Assembly (NCBI RefSeq): GCF_900197855.1
Contig: NZ_FZMQ01000009.1
Coordinates: 1 to 44,373, forward strand
Source of the DNA: Helicobacter cynogastricus
GTDB lineage: Bacteria; Campylobacterota; Campylobacteria; Campylobacterales; Helicobacteraceae
Length of the DNA stretch: 44,373 nt
Direction: 5' to 3'
Under the pieces are notes generated by a model. It was not told the DNA's origin. It did no database searches and saw only the letters and a program-made list of their open reading frames with translations. This document shows, piece by piece, positions 25,859-34,289 of the stretch (its first letter is position 1; each line of letters begins with the position of its first letter). Made by a program: the position numbers and the translations under genes.

Positions 25859-27168
25859 TGCAATTCCTGCCTCTTGTATTTGCCGCCCTCACTTTCAGCT
25901 TGCATGCAAAGGTGAGGCCCCGCCTTCTCTCTCCCCTGCCCCCAGTTATTCAAATCGTTATGCCTCTTGATCCGTGTAATGACGATTGTTTGAAAAAACT
26001 CTATGCAGACGGGCAGATATTTTCTTTCATGGCACGCACCTCAGAAACCCGACTTAGTGCTCGTGATGCCCAAATTAAAGACGATTACGCCATTGTGAGC
26101 GATATTCTCAACCCTCGTCCTATTGCTACAACTCAGAACGCAGGAGCAGAGATTCAAAGGGACATCCCCTATAAAGTCGCTTTACTTGTGCCCAGAGATG
26201 TGGTAGGCAAGTACAGCAACACTGCCATTAACGCGATTTTAGCCTATTTAGCACTCAAAGAACAAAATTTTGTTTTTAAAGTTTTTGATAGCAAACAAGA
26301 AGATCCAGATAGTCTCAAACGCGCTTATCAAGAAATTGCTAGTCAAAATTTCCCCTTTGTTATTGCCCTGCTTACGCAAAATGGGGTGCAAAATCTCATC
26401 TCTAAAACTCCTCTCACTCTGCCGACCATTATCCCTAGTGTCCATAAAAGCCAACTTCAATGGCTCGTTGATCTCCCTTCTACTTTAAGTTTTGCTGGGA
26501 TTGATTTTGCCCAACAGATGGCCATGTTAGTGGATTTGAGCCAACGACAACCCCTTGTGATCTACAATGATGATAGTTTTAGAGGCGAAATGTTAGCTAA
26601 GAGTTTGCGTGATTTAGGAGCACCCGTTCTTTATGAGGACACTATCACTTTTAAGAAAGCAAGTAGCTTTTCTTTTGGATTAAAAACTCAAGCCAAGTAT
26701 CTCAGAAATGCAGTGGTAATGCTCAACACTCCTGTAGTTAAAACAGGTCTTTTGCTTTCTCAAATTAGCATGTTGGATAATGGTCCACAAATGTTACTCT
26801 CCTCACAGATCAATTTTAATCTCTCGCTGTTCATGCTCACCCAACCCAAAGATCGTCGCAATCTTTATATTGCCAGTGCTATTGGCAAAATCAACCCCTA
26901 TTTGAGTCAATACGCTTTAATTTTGGGCGTGAATCTAGCTTATGATTGGATCGGATATACAAGCGTGGATGCTTTAGAAAACATGTTGGTACGCACCTAT
27001 GGCATTCAGGCGCGTTATTTTTCCGAACCCTTGTTAAGTGGGCAAATTATTTACACCAACACAATTTACACGTCTAAAGATTTGAGTTTCGTGCCCGTTA
27101 CCTTTAATCGCCCCCCCGTGAATGAACCCCTCCTGTTAGAGGAGCAAAATGACGAGGAAGAAGAATAA
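25858..27168 (+). CDS. Secreted protein of unknown function, periplasmic-binding/LpoA-like fold
   Basis: A 436-aa protein with a signal peptide (MQFLPLVFAALTFSLHA) and no cysteine at a lipobox position. The central region alternates predicted strands and helices in the style of type I periplasmic binding proteins: IPYKVALLVPRDVVGKYSNTA, FVIALLTQNGVQNLI, LPTIIPSVHKS, FAGIDFAQQMAMLV and PLVIYNDDSF. This resembles the substrate-binding/LppC (LpoA) superfamily. The C terminus is acidic (EEQNDEEEE). Coupled to aspA and thyX by one-base overlaps, but the functional link is unclear. Function not assigned; the fold call is moderate. Confidence 0.6.
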   Translation: MQFLPLVFAALTFSLHAKVRPRLLSPLPPVIQIVMPLDPCNDDCLKKLYADGQIFSFMARTSETRLSARDAQIKDDYAIVSDILNPRPIATTQNAGAEIQRDIPYKVALLVPRDVVGKYSNTAINAILAYLALKEQNFVFKVFDSKQEDPDSLKRAYQEIASQNFPFVIALLTQNGVQNLISKTPLTLPTIIPSVHKSQLQWLVDLPSTLSFAGIDFAQQMAMLVDLSQRQPLVIYNDDSFRGEMLAKSLRDLGAPVLYEDTITFKKASSFSFGLKTQAKYLRNAVVMLNTPVVKTGLLLSQISMLDNGPQMLLSSQINFNLSLFMLTQPKDRRNLYIASAIGKINPYLSQYALILGVNLAYDWIGYTSVDALENMLVRTYGIQARYFSEPLLSGQIIYTNTIYTSKDLSFVPVTFNRPPVNEPLLLEEQNDEEEE

Positions 27169-27797
27169 TGCAAGTAACCCTCAAACACGCTACCCCGCTG
27201 AGTTGTTGCTATGAGGCGATTCGCACCTGTTATCAGAGTTTTTCCTATAGTGATGGAGGGGGGCGTAAAGATTTGGAGCTTATTGATCGCGTAGCCAACA
27301 AATATCGCCACAACTCGACCTTAGAACACCTCTTTTACAACTTTGAAATCATAGATATTAGCCGAGCGTGCCTACAAGAACTCGCACGCCATAGAATGGC
27401 AAGCTTTTCGGTTAAATCTAGTCGCTACACTCTAAGCGAGCTCAAAAAAGAAGAAAGTTTTTTACCCCTTGAGTCAGAAAATTTAGAGCGGGCACAAAAA
27501 TTCTTAGTCTTTACGGGGGTAGAAGCTGTGGATTTAGCTAGCGTGCAGGCTTTGGAGAATTTACGCCTCCTCATCACTAGCCATGTTAAAAATGATTATG
27601 CTAAGTTTGCTATGCCAGAGAGTTATAAAACAAGTTTGGCTTTTAGTATCAATGCGCGCAGTTTGCAAAATTTTCTCTCTTTGCGCACAGACACTAAGGC
27701 CCTTTGGGAAATCCGACAACTCGCCTTTAACATCTTTGACACGCTCCCCGAGGATCACAAATACCTTTTTGAAGCCTGCTTGAAGGATTCTTACTGA
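27168..27797 (+). CDS. thyX: Flavin-dependent thymidylate synthase
   Basis: Makes dTMP from dUMP with FAD and methylene-tetrahydrofolate, replacing ThyA; 209 aa. The ThyX signature RHRX2SX2VXSXRY is visible as RHRMASFSVKSSRY. NSTLEHLFYNFEI and the C-terminal LRTDTKALWEIRQLA segment are typical. ATG overlaps the upstream stop, and its own TGA overlaps the presumed CTG start of polA, joining thymidylate supply and DNA polymerase I in one unit. ThyX is the standard enzyme of Helicobacter and Campylobacter. Confidence 0.96.
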   Translation: MQVTLKHATPLSCCYEAIRTCYQSFSYSDGGGRKDLELIDRVANKYRHNSTLEHLFYNFEIIDISRACLQELARHRMASFSVKSSRYTLSELKKEESFLPLESENLERAQKFLVFTGVEAVDLASVQALENLRLLITSHVKNDYAKFAMPESYKTSLAFSINARSLQNFLSLRTDTKALWEIRQLAFNIFDTLPEDHKYLFEACLKDSY

Positions 27798-30331
27798 GAA
27801 TCCATCTAGTAGACACCTTTAGTCTTCTTTTTAAGTTTTATTATCATTTGCGGGATTTGCAGACCTCTAAGGGTATTAACACGGCTTGGTTAAGCGCATT
27901 TGTGCGCGTGGTGCAACAGGTTTACAAATTAAAAGCCGATCACCTTGTCTTTGCCCTAGAGGGTAAGGAAAACCGCCGTAAAACCCTTTATCCCACTTAC
28001 AAAGCCAACCGCACCCCGCCCCCCGGACTTGAGGAACAACTCCCCATTATCTTTGAGTGGATTGAGGCGATGGGTCTTGATTCTTTTAGTGTGCCCGGTT
28101 ATGAAAGCGATGATGTGATTGCTAGTTTGTGTCATATCTTCCCCAAAGCCGATGTGCGTATTTTAAGCATGGATAAAGATTTTTTCCAACTGGTTAGTCC
28201 TCGTATTTTATTGTGCGATCCTTCTAATGGGACTCTTAGGGGTGTGGAGGAATGTTTAGATAAATATGGCATCTACCCACATCAATTTAGGGATTATCAA
28301 GGTTTAATAGGGGATAGTAGTGATGGTTATAAGGGCGTTGAGGGGATAGGGCACACTTACGGCTCTAAACTTATTCAAACTTTTGGGAATTTGGAAAGTC
28401 TCTACCACGCCCTAGAGAGTCAAGCAATGTTGCCTATCAAACTTTCTTCAAAATTACATCAAGCTCTTTTGAGGGATAAACAACAAGCTTTTCTAAGCCG
28501 CCAGCTTGCCACCTTAGAAACTTCACTCTTTAGTGCACCTCCATCCCTAAAACCTTTCCCTAACCAAAATCCCCTGTTACACATTACAGAAGCGTTAGAA
28601 TATTATGAAATGTTTAGTGTGCTCAAACAAACCACTTCTAAATCCCTCTTTAAAACACCCACCCTCTCTTGCCATACTTCCCAAGAAGTTTTAAATGTTT
28701 TGCTAGAAACCTCTACATGTGTTCTGCAAATTGCCAAACAGGGATCACAACAGATTTTGGCCATTATAGGCATTGAGCCTAGCACGGAGTGTTTTTATTT
28801 GGATTTAGCCCACTCACAAGCCTCTAAATGCCTAGAAACCCTTTATACGCGTAAACTTGTAGGTTATCAAATCAAAGAAGTTTTTAGCCTTTTGGGTTGG
28901 GATACCCATCAAAATTATGAAGATGTCGCTATCTTGGCTTGGCTAGATAATGCCAACTTAGAAGCTAGTATTATCGCATTGGGGCGTGTTTTTGGGGTTA
29001 CCTTAGGTCTGCCCACACTAGAAAATTTAGCCAGCCATGTAAAGCTGATTGCCACCGCTTACAGACATTACAAAACCGCGCTAAACCCCGCTCTTTTTAA
29101 TTTAGCTCATAACCTAGAATACCCCATTCTAACCCTTTTATTGAAAATGCAAACACATGGCTTTAGTGTAGATAGAGATTATTTTCAGACACTCCAAAGA
29201 GAATTTCAAAAAGATTTGCAAGATTTGGAAGAACGCGTTCATGCGCACGCCAAACGCCCCATTAATGTCAATTCACCTAAACAATGGGCGCAATTCCTCT
29301 ATGAGGAACTCCAATTAGAAATCAAGGGAGTTAAAAAGATCAAAACAGGGTTTTCTACAGATGAAAGTAGTCTAAGGAATCTTCAAGAAACCTATCAGGG
29401 TCAGCATGTTCAGGACATTAACATTTACGCCCTCCTGCAGGATTTGCTCACTTACAGAGAAGTTTTTAAACTTCAATCCACTTATGTAGAACCCCTGCTA
29501 GCTCAAAGTGAGCAGGGCAAGATTCATTGTATTTTTTACCAGCACACCACCACGAGCTCTAGGCTGAGTTGCGCGCATCCTAATTTACAAAATATTCCCA
29601 TGCGTAGCGCACTGGGGCGCAAAATTGCTAGAGGCTTTGTGCCCAGCGCGTCTGATTTGATGTTACTGGGATTAGATTATTCTCAGATTGAACTACGGCT
29701 TTTAGCGCATTTTAGTGCCGATGTGCGCCTGATTGAAGCCTTTTTGCAAGGGGAGGACATCCACCTTAACACCGCTCTAGCCCTCTTTAAAAACCCTGCA
29801 AAACGTCATATTGCTAAAAGCATTAATTTTGCTCTTCTCTATGGCATGGGGTCTAAACGCTTGGCACAAACTCTAAAAATTAGTCAGGCAGAGGCCAAGG
29901 ATCATATTGAGCATTATTTTGACACTTTCCCTAGTGTGCAAAGCTTCCTAGAGAAACTCAAAGAGCAGATTCTCAAGGAGGGCAAAATCACTACCCTTTT
30001 AGGACATCAGAGACATTTTGATTTTTCTAAAGCCAACCCTAGACTGCAGGCTGAATATCTCAGAGAGGGCGTGAACACTCTTTTTCAAGGAAGTGCTAGC
30101 GATCTAGTCAAACTTGCCATGCTTGAAGTGGACGCGCACATTGCCAAGTATCCTCAAGCCAAAATGCTCGTACAAGTCCATGATGAAATTATCTTAGAAG
30201 TCCCCAAAGCGCAGGTATCCCAAATCGCCTCAGAAGTCAAGGCTATCATGGAGGGAATTTACCCTCTCAAAGTCCCTTTAGAATGCAACGCGGGTTATGG
30301 CACTCATTGGGGAGAACTCAAGGACTCTTAA
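27794..30331 (+). CDS. polA: DNA polymerase I, apparent CTG start
   Basis: 845 aa if started at CTG 27794. The N-terminal 5'-nuclease domain is recognisable only with this extension, which reads RIHLVDTFSLLFKFYYHL and supplies the conserved first metal Asp (LVDT). A start at TTG 27848 would delete it. No ATG, GTG or TTG lies between, and AAGGA sits 7 bases before CTG. The middle 3'-5' exonuclease-like domain lacks clear catalytic acids. The polymerase domain has motif A LLGLDYSQIELRLLAHFS, the O-helix AKSINFALLYGMG and motif C VQVHDEIILE. Used for Okazaki-fragment processing and repair. Coupled to thyX by overlap. Confidence 0.93.
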   Translation: MRIHLVDTFSLLFKFYYHLRDLQTSKGINTAWLSAFVRVVQQVYKLKADHLVFALEGKENRRKTLYPTYKANRTPPPGLEEQLPIIFEWIEAMGLDSFSVPGYESDDVIASLCHIFPKADVRILSMDKDFFQLVSPRILLCDPSNGTLRGVEECLDKYGIYPHQFRDYQGLIGDSSDGYKGVEGIGHTYGSKLIQTFGNLESLYHALESQAMLPIKLSSKLHQALLRDKQQAFLSRQLATLETSLFSAPPSLKPFPNQNPLLHITEALEYYEMFSVLKQTTSKSLFKTPTLSCHTSQEVLNVLLETSTCVLQIAKQGSQQILAIIGIEPSTECFYLDLAHSQASKCLETLYTRKLVGYQIKEVFSLLGWDTHQNYEDVAILAWLDNANLEASIIALGRVFGVTLGLPTLENLASHVKLIATAYRHYKTALNPALFNLAHNLEYPILTLLLKMQTHGFSVDRDYFQTLQREFQKDLQDLEERVHAHAKRPINVNSPKQWAQFLYEELQLEIKGVKKIKTGFSTDESSLRNLQETYQGQHVQDINIYALLQDLLTYREVFKLQSTYVEPLLAQSEQGKIHCIFYQHTTTSSRLSCAHPNLQNIPMRSALGRKIARGFVPSASDLMLLGLDYSQIELRLLAHFSADVRLIEAFLQGEDIHLNTALALFKNPAKRHIAKSINFALLYGMGSKRLAQTLKISQAEAKDHIEHYFDTFPSVQSFLEKLKEQILKEGKITTLLGHQRHFDFSKANPRLQAEYLREGVNTLFQGSASDLVKLAMLEVDAHIAKYPQAKMLVQVHDEIILEVPKAQVSQIASEVKAIMEGIYPLKVPLECNAGYGTHWGELKDS

Positions 30332-30337
30332 GCACAC

Positions 30338-30799
30338 ATGAACAACACTTTGAAAATGTCAAGAGTGCGTAAATGGTTGATCAGGTGGCAAACCCGGCTT
30401 TTAAGTAAAAAACTTAATGCTCAAATCTTGATCTTGGGTGTGTTGGTCTTCTCTAACAATTTTGACCTAGAAGCCCAATTAGAAGAGTTAAAAAACTATG
30501 TCTATAAGACAATGCCTCCTAGACTTGCGCCTAAAATCTTTGAAAGAATTGTCATTAATGTCGTGGATTATCGTACCAATGAAGCCCTCTATCTTAAAGA
30601 TCGCACTCGCGTTTTTGAACTTTTAGTGCAAAATATCCAGCTTTATCGCTTTGTGCTAGATATATGGGAAGGTGATTCCTATAAAAATCAACTTGATATT
30701 CTTAAAATCGCCGTGCAAAATGCCTATGACAAACGCTACCATTTAGATAAGCAGAGTCAGCGGGCACTGCTCTACCAAATGCGCCAAAGACTCCTTTGA
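30338..30799 (+). CDS. Hypothetical protein
   Basis: A 153-aa, basic, helix-rich protein (VRKWLIRWQTRLLSKKLNAQ) without signal peptide, membrane segment or motif I recognise. It starts 7 bases after polA, probably in the same transcript. ILGVLVFSNNFDLEAQ may be a small hydrophobic core. The reading frame has normal codon use and ends before the ribosomal protein promoter, so it looks real, but no function is assigned. Confidence 0.6.
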   Translation: MNNTLKMSRVRKWLIRWQTRLLSKKLNAQILILGVLVFSNNFDLEAQLEELKNYVYKTMPPRLAPKIFERIVINVVDYRTNEALYLKDRTRVFELLVQNIQLYRFVLDIWEGDSYKNQLDILKIAVQNAYDKRYHLDKQSQRALLYQMRQRLL

Positions 30800-30833
30800 T
30801 TTGACTTAAATTCAGCTATCTATAAATTTTTGG

Positions 30834-30842
30834 TGCTAGAAT
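30834..30842 (+). promoter_or_regulatory. Extended -10 promoter of rplM-rpsI
   Basis: TGCTAGAAT, 31 bases before the rplM ATG; an AAGGA ribosome site follows. Confidence 0.5.
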
Positions 30843-30872
30843 ACCCGTTTTGATATTTGTATAAGGATTGTA

Positions 30873-31304
30873 ATGCAACTCACTAAATCCATGAAAAGCA
30901 CGCAGATCAAACGCAACTGGGTGGTGCTCGATGCCAAAGATCAAGTCTTTGGCAGGCTTATCACACACGTAGCCACTCTGCTTAGAGGCAAACACCATCC
31001 CTACTTTACTCCCCATGTTGATTGTGGGGATTTTGTTGTGGTGATCAATGCGAGCAAAGTTAAGTTCTCAGGCATGAAATTGCAGAATAAAGAGTATTTT
31101 ACTCATTCGGGTTATTTTGGAAGCACTAAAAGCAAGACTTTAGAGGAAATGCTTGAGAAAACCCCCGAAAAGCTTTTTTATTTAGCCGTACGGGGAATGT
31201 TGCCCAAAACTAAACTCGGGCGCGCCATGATTAAAAAATTGAAGGTTTATAAAGATGAGAAGCACCCTCACACAGCTCAAGTTTCTAAGAAGGATGCCCA
31301 ATGA
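30873..31304 (+). CDS. rplM: Large ribosomal subunit protein uL13
   Basis: Ribosomal protein L13, 143 aa. Typical segments: [51 protein letters not shown] and the C-terminal HPHTAQ. ATG follows AAGGA with good spacing; an in-frame ATG six codons later is possible. Its end overlaps rpsI by 4 bases (ATGA), the standard L13-S9 pair. Confidence 0.97.
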   Translation: MQLTKSMKSTQIKRNWVVLDAKDQVFGRLITHVATLLRGKHHPYFTPHVDCGDFVVVINASKVKFSGMKLQNKEYFTHSGYFGSTKSKTLEEMLEKTPEKLFYLAVRGMLPKTKLGRAMIKKLKVYKDEKHPHTAQVSKKDAQ

Positions 31305-31690
31305 ATAAGGTTTACGCTACAGGGAAGCGCAAAAGTGCTATCGCCAAAGTTTGGCTGACTTCTGGAGGTGGGACTTTAGATATTAATGGAATGGATCTTA
31401 ATGCTTGGTTGGGCGGACACGAATCCATCAAGATGAAAGTGATGCAACCTTTGGTACTCACCAAGCAAGAAGGTTTAGTGAGTGTAAAGGCGGTAGTTTT
31501 TGGAGGAGGCTATAGTGCCCAAGCAGAGGCTTTAAGACATGGTATTTCTAAAGCCCTCAATCTTTATGATGTCGCCTTTAGGGCTATTTTAAAGCCTAAA
31601 GGATTGCTCACCCGCGACTCTAGAGTTGTGGAGCGTAAAAAATATGGGAAACGCAAGGCGCGCCGTAGCCCTCAATTCTCCAAACGCTAG
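31301..31690 (+). CDS. rpsI: Small ribosomal subunit protein uS9
   Basis: Ribosomal protein S9, 129 aa. It begins [15 protein letters not shown], has [21 protein letters not shown], and ends in the basic tail [18 protein letters not shown], which reaches the decoding site near P-site tRNA. Translationally coupled to rplM. Confidence 0.97.
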   Translation: MNKVYATGKRKSAIAKVWLTSGGGTLDINGMDLNAWLGGHESIKMKVMQPLVLTKQEGLVSVKAVVFGGGYSAQAEALRHGISKALNLYDVAFRAILKPKGLLTRDSRVVERKKYGKRKARRSPQFSKR

Positions 31691-31712
31691 GGCGTATGAG
31701 GGAGGGGGTTGT

Positions 31713-31734
31713 GTCCTATTGTTGGACCCTTTTT
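31713..31734 (+). terminator. Possible weak terminator after rpsI
   Basis: A short GTCC/GGAC stem with a 7-base loop (31713-31727) is followed by CC and five T. Stem strength is low, so this is only a candidate. The remaining bases up to the MATE gene show no gene. Confidence 0.3.
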
Positions 31735-31781
31735 AACGGGTTGCTTGATGATTCTAAACTTTAACCGGTACTAGGTGGCCG

Positions 31782-33152
31782 ATGGCTATCGATCTTCACA
31801 AAGACTCCATTTTTAAACTCTTTTTTTACTACTTTATCCCCCTTGCCTTTTCTATGATCTCGCTTTCAACTTATTCTATGATTGATGGTATGTTTGTAGG
31901 AAACAAGTTAGGACAAAATGCTGTTGCTGCTATTGGAGTGTGTTGGCCCATATTCCCTACTTTAATTGCCTTTGAATTGCTTTTTGGATTGGGGGCTGCC
32001 TCAATCGCCTCTTATTTTTTAGGCAAAAACCAAGCCAAACGGGCGCGCTTAGTTTTCAGCTCCGTGTTTTATTTCGTTGCTATAAGCATCATTTTAATTA
32101 GTTGGAGTTTAGTGCCCTTTAGCGATTCTATTGCCAAAATGTTGGGCAGTAGCGATCTGCTCTTGCCTATGGCATCTATTTACCTTAAAGTGATTTTGAT
32201 GGGTGCTATTTTTATGGTTTTACATCCTTTAGCTGATGTTTTTGTGGTCAACGATAAACGGCCTGCTTTAGCTATGATTGCCATGTTAATAGGTTCTTTC
32301 ACAAATGTACTTTTTAACTATCTCTTGCTCTATGTTTTTGAAGTGGGTATTCATGGCAGTGCTATTGCCACGGTTACCGGGCATGCAGTGGGTTTTTGTG
32401 TTCTTATGTCTCATTTTTTATTCAAGAGAGGCCAGCTTTATTTTGTGCGCCGCTTTAACTGGGCTAGCATTATCTCTTCTGCAAAAAGTGGCTTACCTCA
32501 GAGTGTCTCAGAGCTAAGTGTTGCAATCGTGATGCTACTTTTTAACTGGATTATCATGAAAACTGCAGGAGAAAGGGGAGTCTCGATGTATGCGATCATT
32601 ATGTACAATGGGATTATTTTTTGGACAACTTTACTCTCCATTGGTCAAGCCATTCAGCCCATTGCCAGCTTTAGTCATGGAGCAGGATATTTGGATCGCT
32701 TGCAGATGGCTTTCAGATTCGGTCTAAAGGCGGCGTTTTTTATGGGGGTGGGACTCTATGTTGTGTTCTATCTTTTTGATCACCACCTCATCAAATTATA
32801 TATCGATCAAGAACGCATGTTAGGAGATAGCTTATTTGTGCAGGACACCAAGCATGCCATGAATATCTATTATCTGGGACATATTCTTCTAGGAATCAAT
32901 CTCTTTTGTGCGGTGTTTTTTCAATCTATTCAGCGTACAGAAAGTGCCTTCTTGATCACGATTTGCGAAACAATTCTCTTTATTGCAATTTTGCTCCCTA
33001 TTCTTAGTCATTTTTATGGTTTAGCAGGGATTTGGGCCACTTACCCTCTTTCGCAGTTTTTAGCCTTAATGGTGGTGATACTGGTGATTCGTTATGAAAT
33101 CAAGAAGGGGACATTTGGTTCTATGGGCTTGTTTAAGAATAGACTAGGTTAG
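31782..33152 (+). CDS. MATE-family multidrug/cation antiporter
   Basis: A 456-aa inner-membrane protein with about 12 hydrophobic segments. The MATE N-terminal repeat is IPLAFSMISLSTYSMIDGMFVG, followed by GQNAVAAIGVCWPIFPTLIAF and GAASIASYFLGKNQAKRARLVF. The second repeat begins near SGLPQSVSELSVAIVMLLFNW. MATE proteins export organic cations and drugs in exchange for Na+ or H+. The substrate here is unknown. It stands between rpsI and a J-domain gene on the same strand. Confidence 0.9.
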   Translation: MAIDLHKDSIFKLFFYYFIPLAFSMISLSTYSMIDGMFVGNKLGQNAVAAIGVCWPIFPTLIAFELLFGLGAASIASYFLGKNQAKRARLVFSSVFYFVAISIILISWSLVPFSDSIAKMLGSSDLLLPMASIYLKVILMGAIFMVLHPLADVFVVNDKRPALAMIAMLIGSFTNVLFNYLLLYVFEVGIHGSAIATVTGHAVGFCVLMSHFLFKRGQLYFVRRFNWASIISSAKSGLPQSVSELSVAIVMLLFNWIIMKTAGERGVSMYAIIMYNGIIFWTTLLSIGQAIQPIASFSHGAGYLDRLQMAFRFGLKAAFFMGVGLYVVFYLFDHHLIKLYIDQERMLGDSLFVQDTKHAMNIYYLGHILLGINLFCAVFFQSIQRTESAFLITICETILFIAILLPILSHFYGLAGIWATYPLSQFLALMVVILVIRYEIKKGTFGSMGLFKNRLG

Positions 33153-33154
33153 AG

Positions 33155-33163
33155 TGTTATAAT
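33155..33163 (+). promoter_or_regulatory. Extended -10 promoter just upstream of the J-domain gene
   Basis: TGTTATAAT ends 6 bases before the ATG at 33170, so the predicted transcript would start at or next to the start codon. It overlaps the end of the gap after the MATE stop. Confidence 0.5.
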
Positions 33164-33169
33164 TAGCAT

Positions 33170-34000
33170 ATGCAAATCAAAACTAAGATCCGTAGGGGGG
33201 TTGTGCCCTCGCTTATTTATAATCAACAAGTACCCGCCTCTGATCAGTTTATAGAGGTTTGTCTTGAACCCTTCCTTTACGAGCAAGCGACTCTTTACAT
33301 CAAAAAACACTTTAGGGAACATGTCAAATTTAAACATACTCTGATTTTACTAGAAGATCAGAGTCTAAAAAAAACCTATCTACTTAATCGTCTCTTTTAT
33401 GCTAAATACGCACTACATCCTTTCTACAACCAGCTAGATGCTCAACTTCTTCTGGAGAAAATTTTAGCTCATGCGCATCTTCCCGTTGTATTCAAAGAGA
33501 GCTCACAATACCACCATGCTTTTGTTTTTGCCTTAGTGCACAAAATTGAGATTCAAGCGATTTATCTACATTCAAGAGTGGTCTTCTATTACACACACTT
33601 TCTTGCAAGGGAATTTTTGCAGAGTCTTTTTGCACCTCATATCCTGCTAGAAACTCCCTTTGAGGATAAAAGCAATAAGAGTGATTTTTTGCATGAAACC
33701 CACGCCCATCTAGACGCGCTTGAGCCTCTCATGGCACTTCAAAACTCCTATTTTAAGCACGCCTGCATCCACTTCATCTATCCCACTCAGGCACTTTATC
33801 TAACAAGACAAGAGGAAGTCATTCTAAAAGCTCTACGTACGCTAGGCTTAGGGGTCATGCACTCAAAGGAAGAAATCAAACACCGCTACCTAGAACTAGC
33901 TAAACTCTACCACCCCGATGCTTGCACAACAGACTCGAGCCTCTACAAACAACGCTTTTTGGAAATTGTAGAGGCTTACGGAATTTTGAAACAACTCTAA
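33170..34000 (+). CDS. Protein with C-terminal J domain
   Basis: A 276-aa protein whose last 55 residues form a J domain: LGLGVMHSKEEIKHRYLELAKLYHPDAC, containing the HPD tripeptide, and FLEIVEAYGILKQL. J domains stimulate DnaK ATPase. The N-terminal 220 residues (starting MQIKTKIRRGVVPSLIYNQ) are unlike DnaJ, with no glycine/phenylalanine or zinc-finger region, and no membrane segment is obvious. It is therefore a specialised DnaK co-chaperone, not DnaJ itself. The start is uncertain because the -10 box abuts the ATG. Its 3' end overlaps the opposing DUF465 gene by 4 bases. Confidence 0.75.
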   Translation: MQIKTKIRRGVVPSLIYNQQVPASDQFIEVCLEPFLYEQATLYIKKHFREHVKFKHTLILLEDQSLKKTYLLNRLFYAKYALHPFYNQLDAQLLLEKILAHAHLPVVFKESSQYHHAFVFALVHKIEIQAIYLHSRVVFYYTHFLAREFLQSLFAPHILLETPFEDKSNKSDFLHETHAHLDALEPLMALQNSYFKHACIHFIYPTQALYLTRQEEVILKALRTLGLGVMHSKEEIKHRYLELAKLYHPDACTTDSSLYKQRFLEIVEAYGILKQL

Positions 34001-34215
34001 ATCAATCCTGCCTTATACTCCTGAATCATATGAAAGATTTCATCTTTAAGATGTAGCTTCTTTTTCTTGAGAGTGGAAACTTTCAGATCATCTGCGTTGT
34101 GTGTCTCTAAAGTGGAGATCTCATCGTCCAAAGCATTGTGTTCCTCAAAAATTTTATTGAAGTGAGGATTTTTATTTTTCAATGCCTTGATCTCGTCTCT
34201 ATATTCGTGGAACAT
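33997..34215 (-). CDS. DUF465 (YdcH-family) small coiled-coil protein
   Basis: A 72-aa helical protein, MFHEYRDEIKALKNKNPHFNKIFEEHN, with the LDDEISTLE and LKKKKLHLKDEIFHMIQEY heptads of the DUF465/YdcH family. The family is widespread and its role unknown. Transcribed from a -10 box (34247-34252) that interlocks with the divergent promoter of the outer-membrane-type gene. Convergent overlap with the J-domain gene. Confidence 0.85.
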   Translation of the reverse strand: MFHEYRDEIKALKNKNPHFNKIFEEHNALDDEISTLETHNADDLKVSTLKKKKLHLKDEIFHMIQEYKAGLI

Positions 34216-34246
34216 GCGCTATCCTTATGCTAAATATTGCGTAGGC

Positions 34247-34259
34247 ATTATAGTATAAT
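34247..34259. promoter_or_regulatory. Interlocked divergent -10 boxes
   Basis: ATTATAGTATAAT reads TATAAT on both strands: 34247-34252 on the minus strand for the DUF465 gene, 34254-34259 on the plus strand for the 34290 gene. The two hexamers are separated by one base, so both polymerases would compete for the same melting region. Confidence 0.6.
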
Positions 34260-34289
34260 GGGCTTTTTCATCGGCTTAAAAGGATATGG

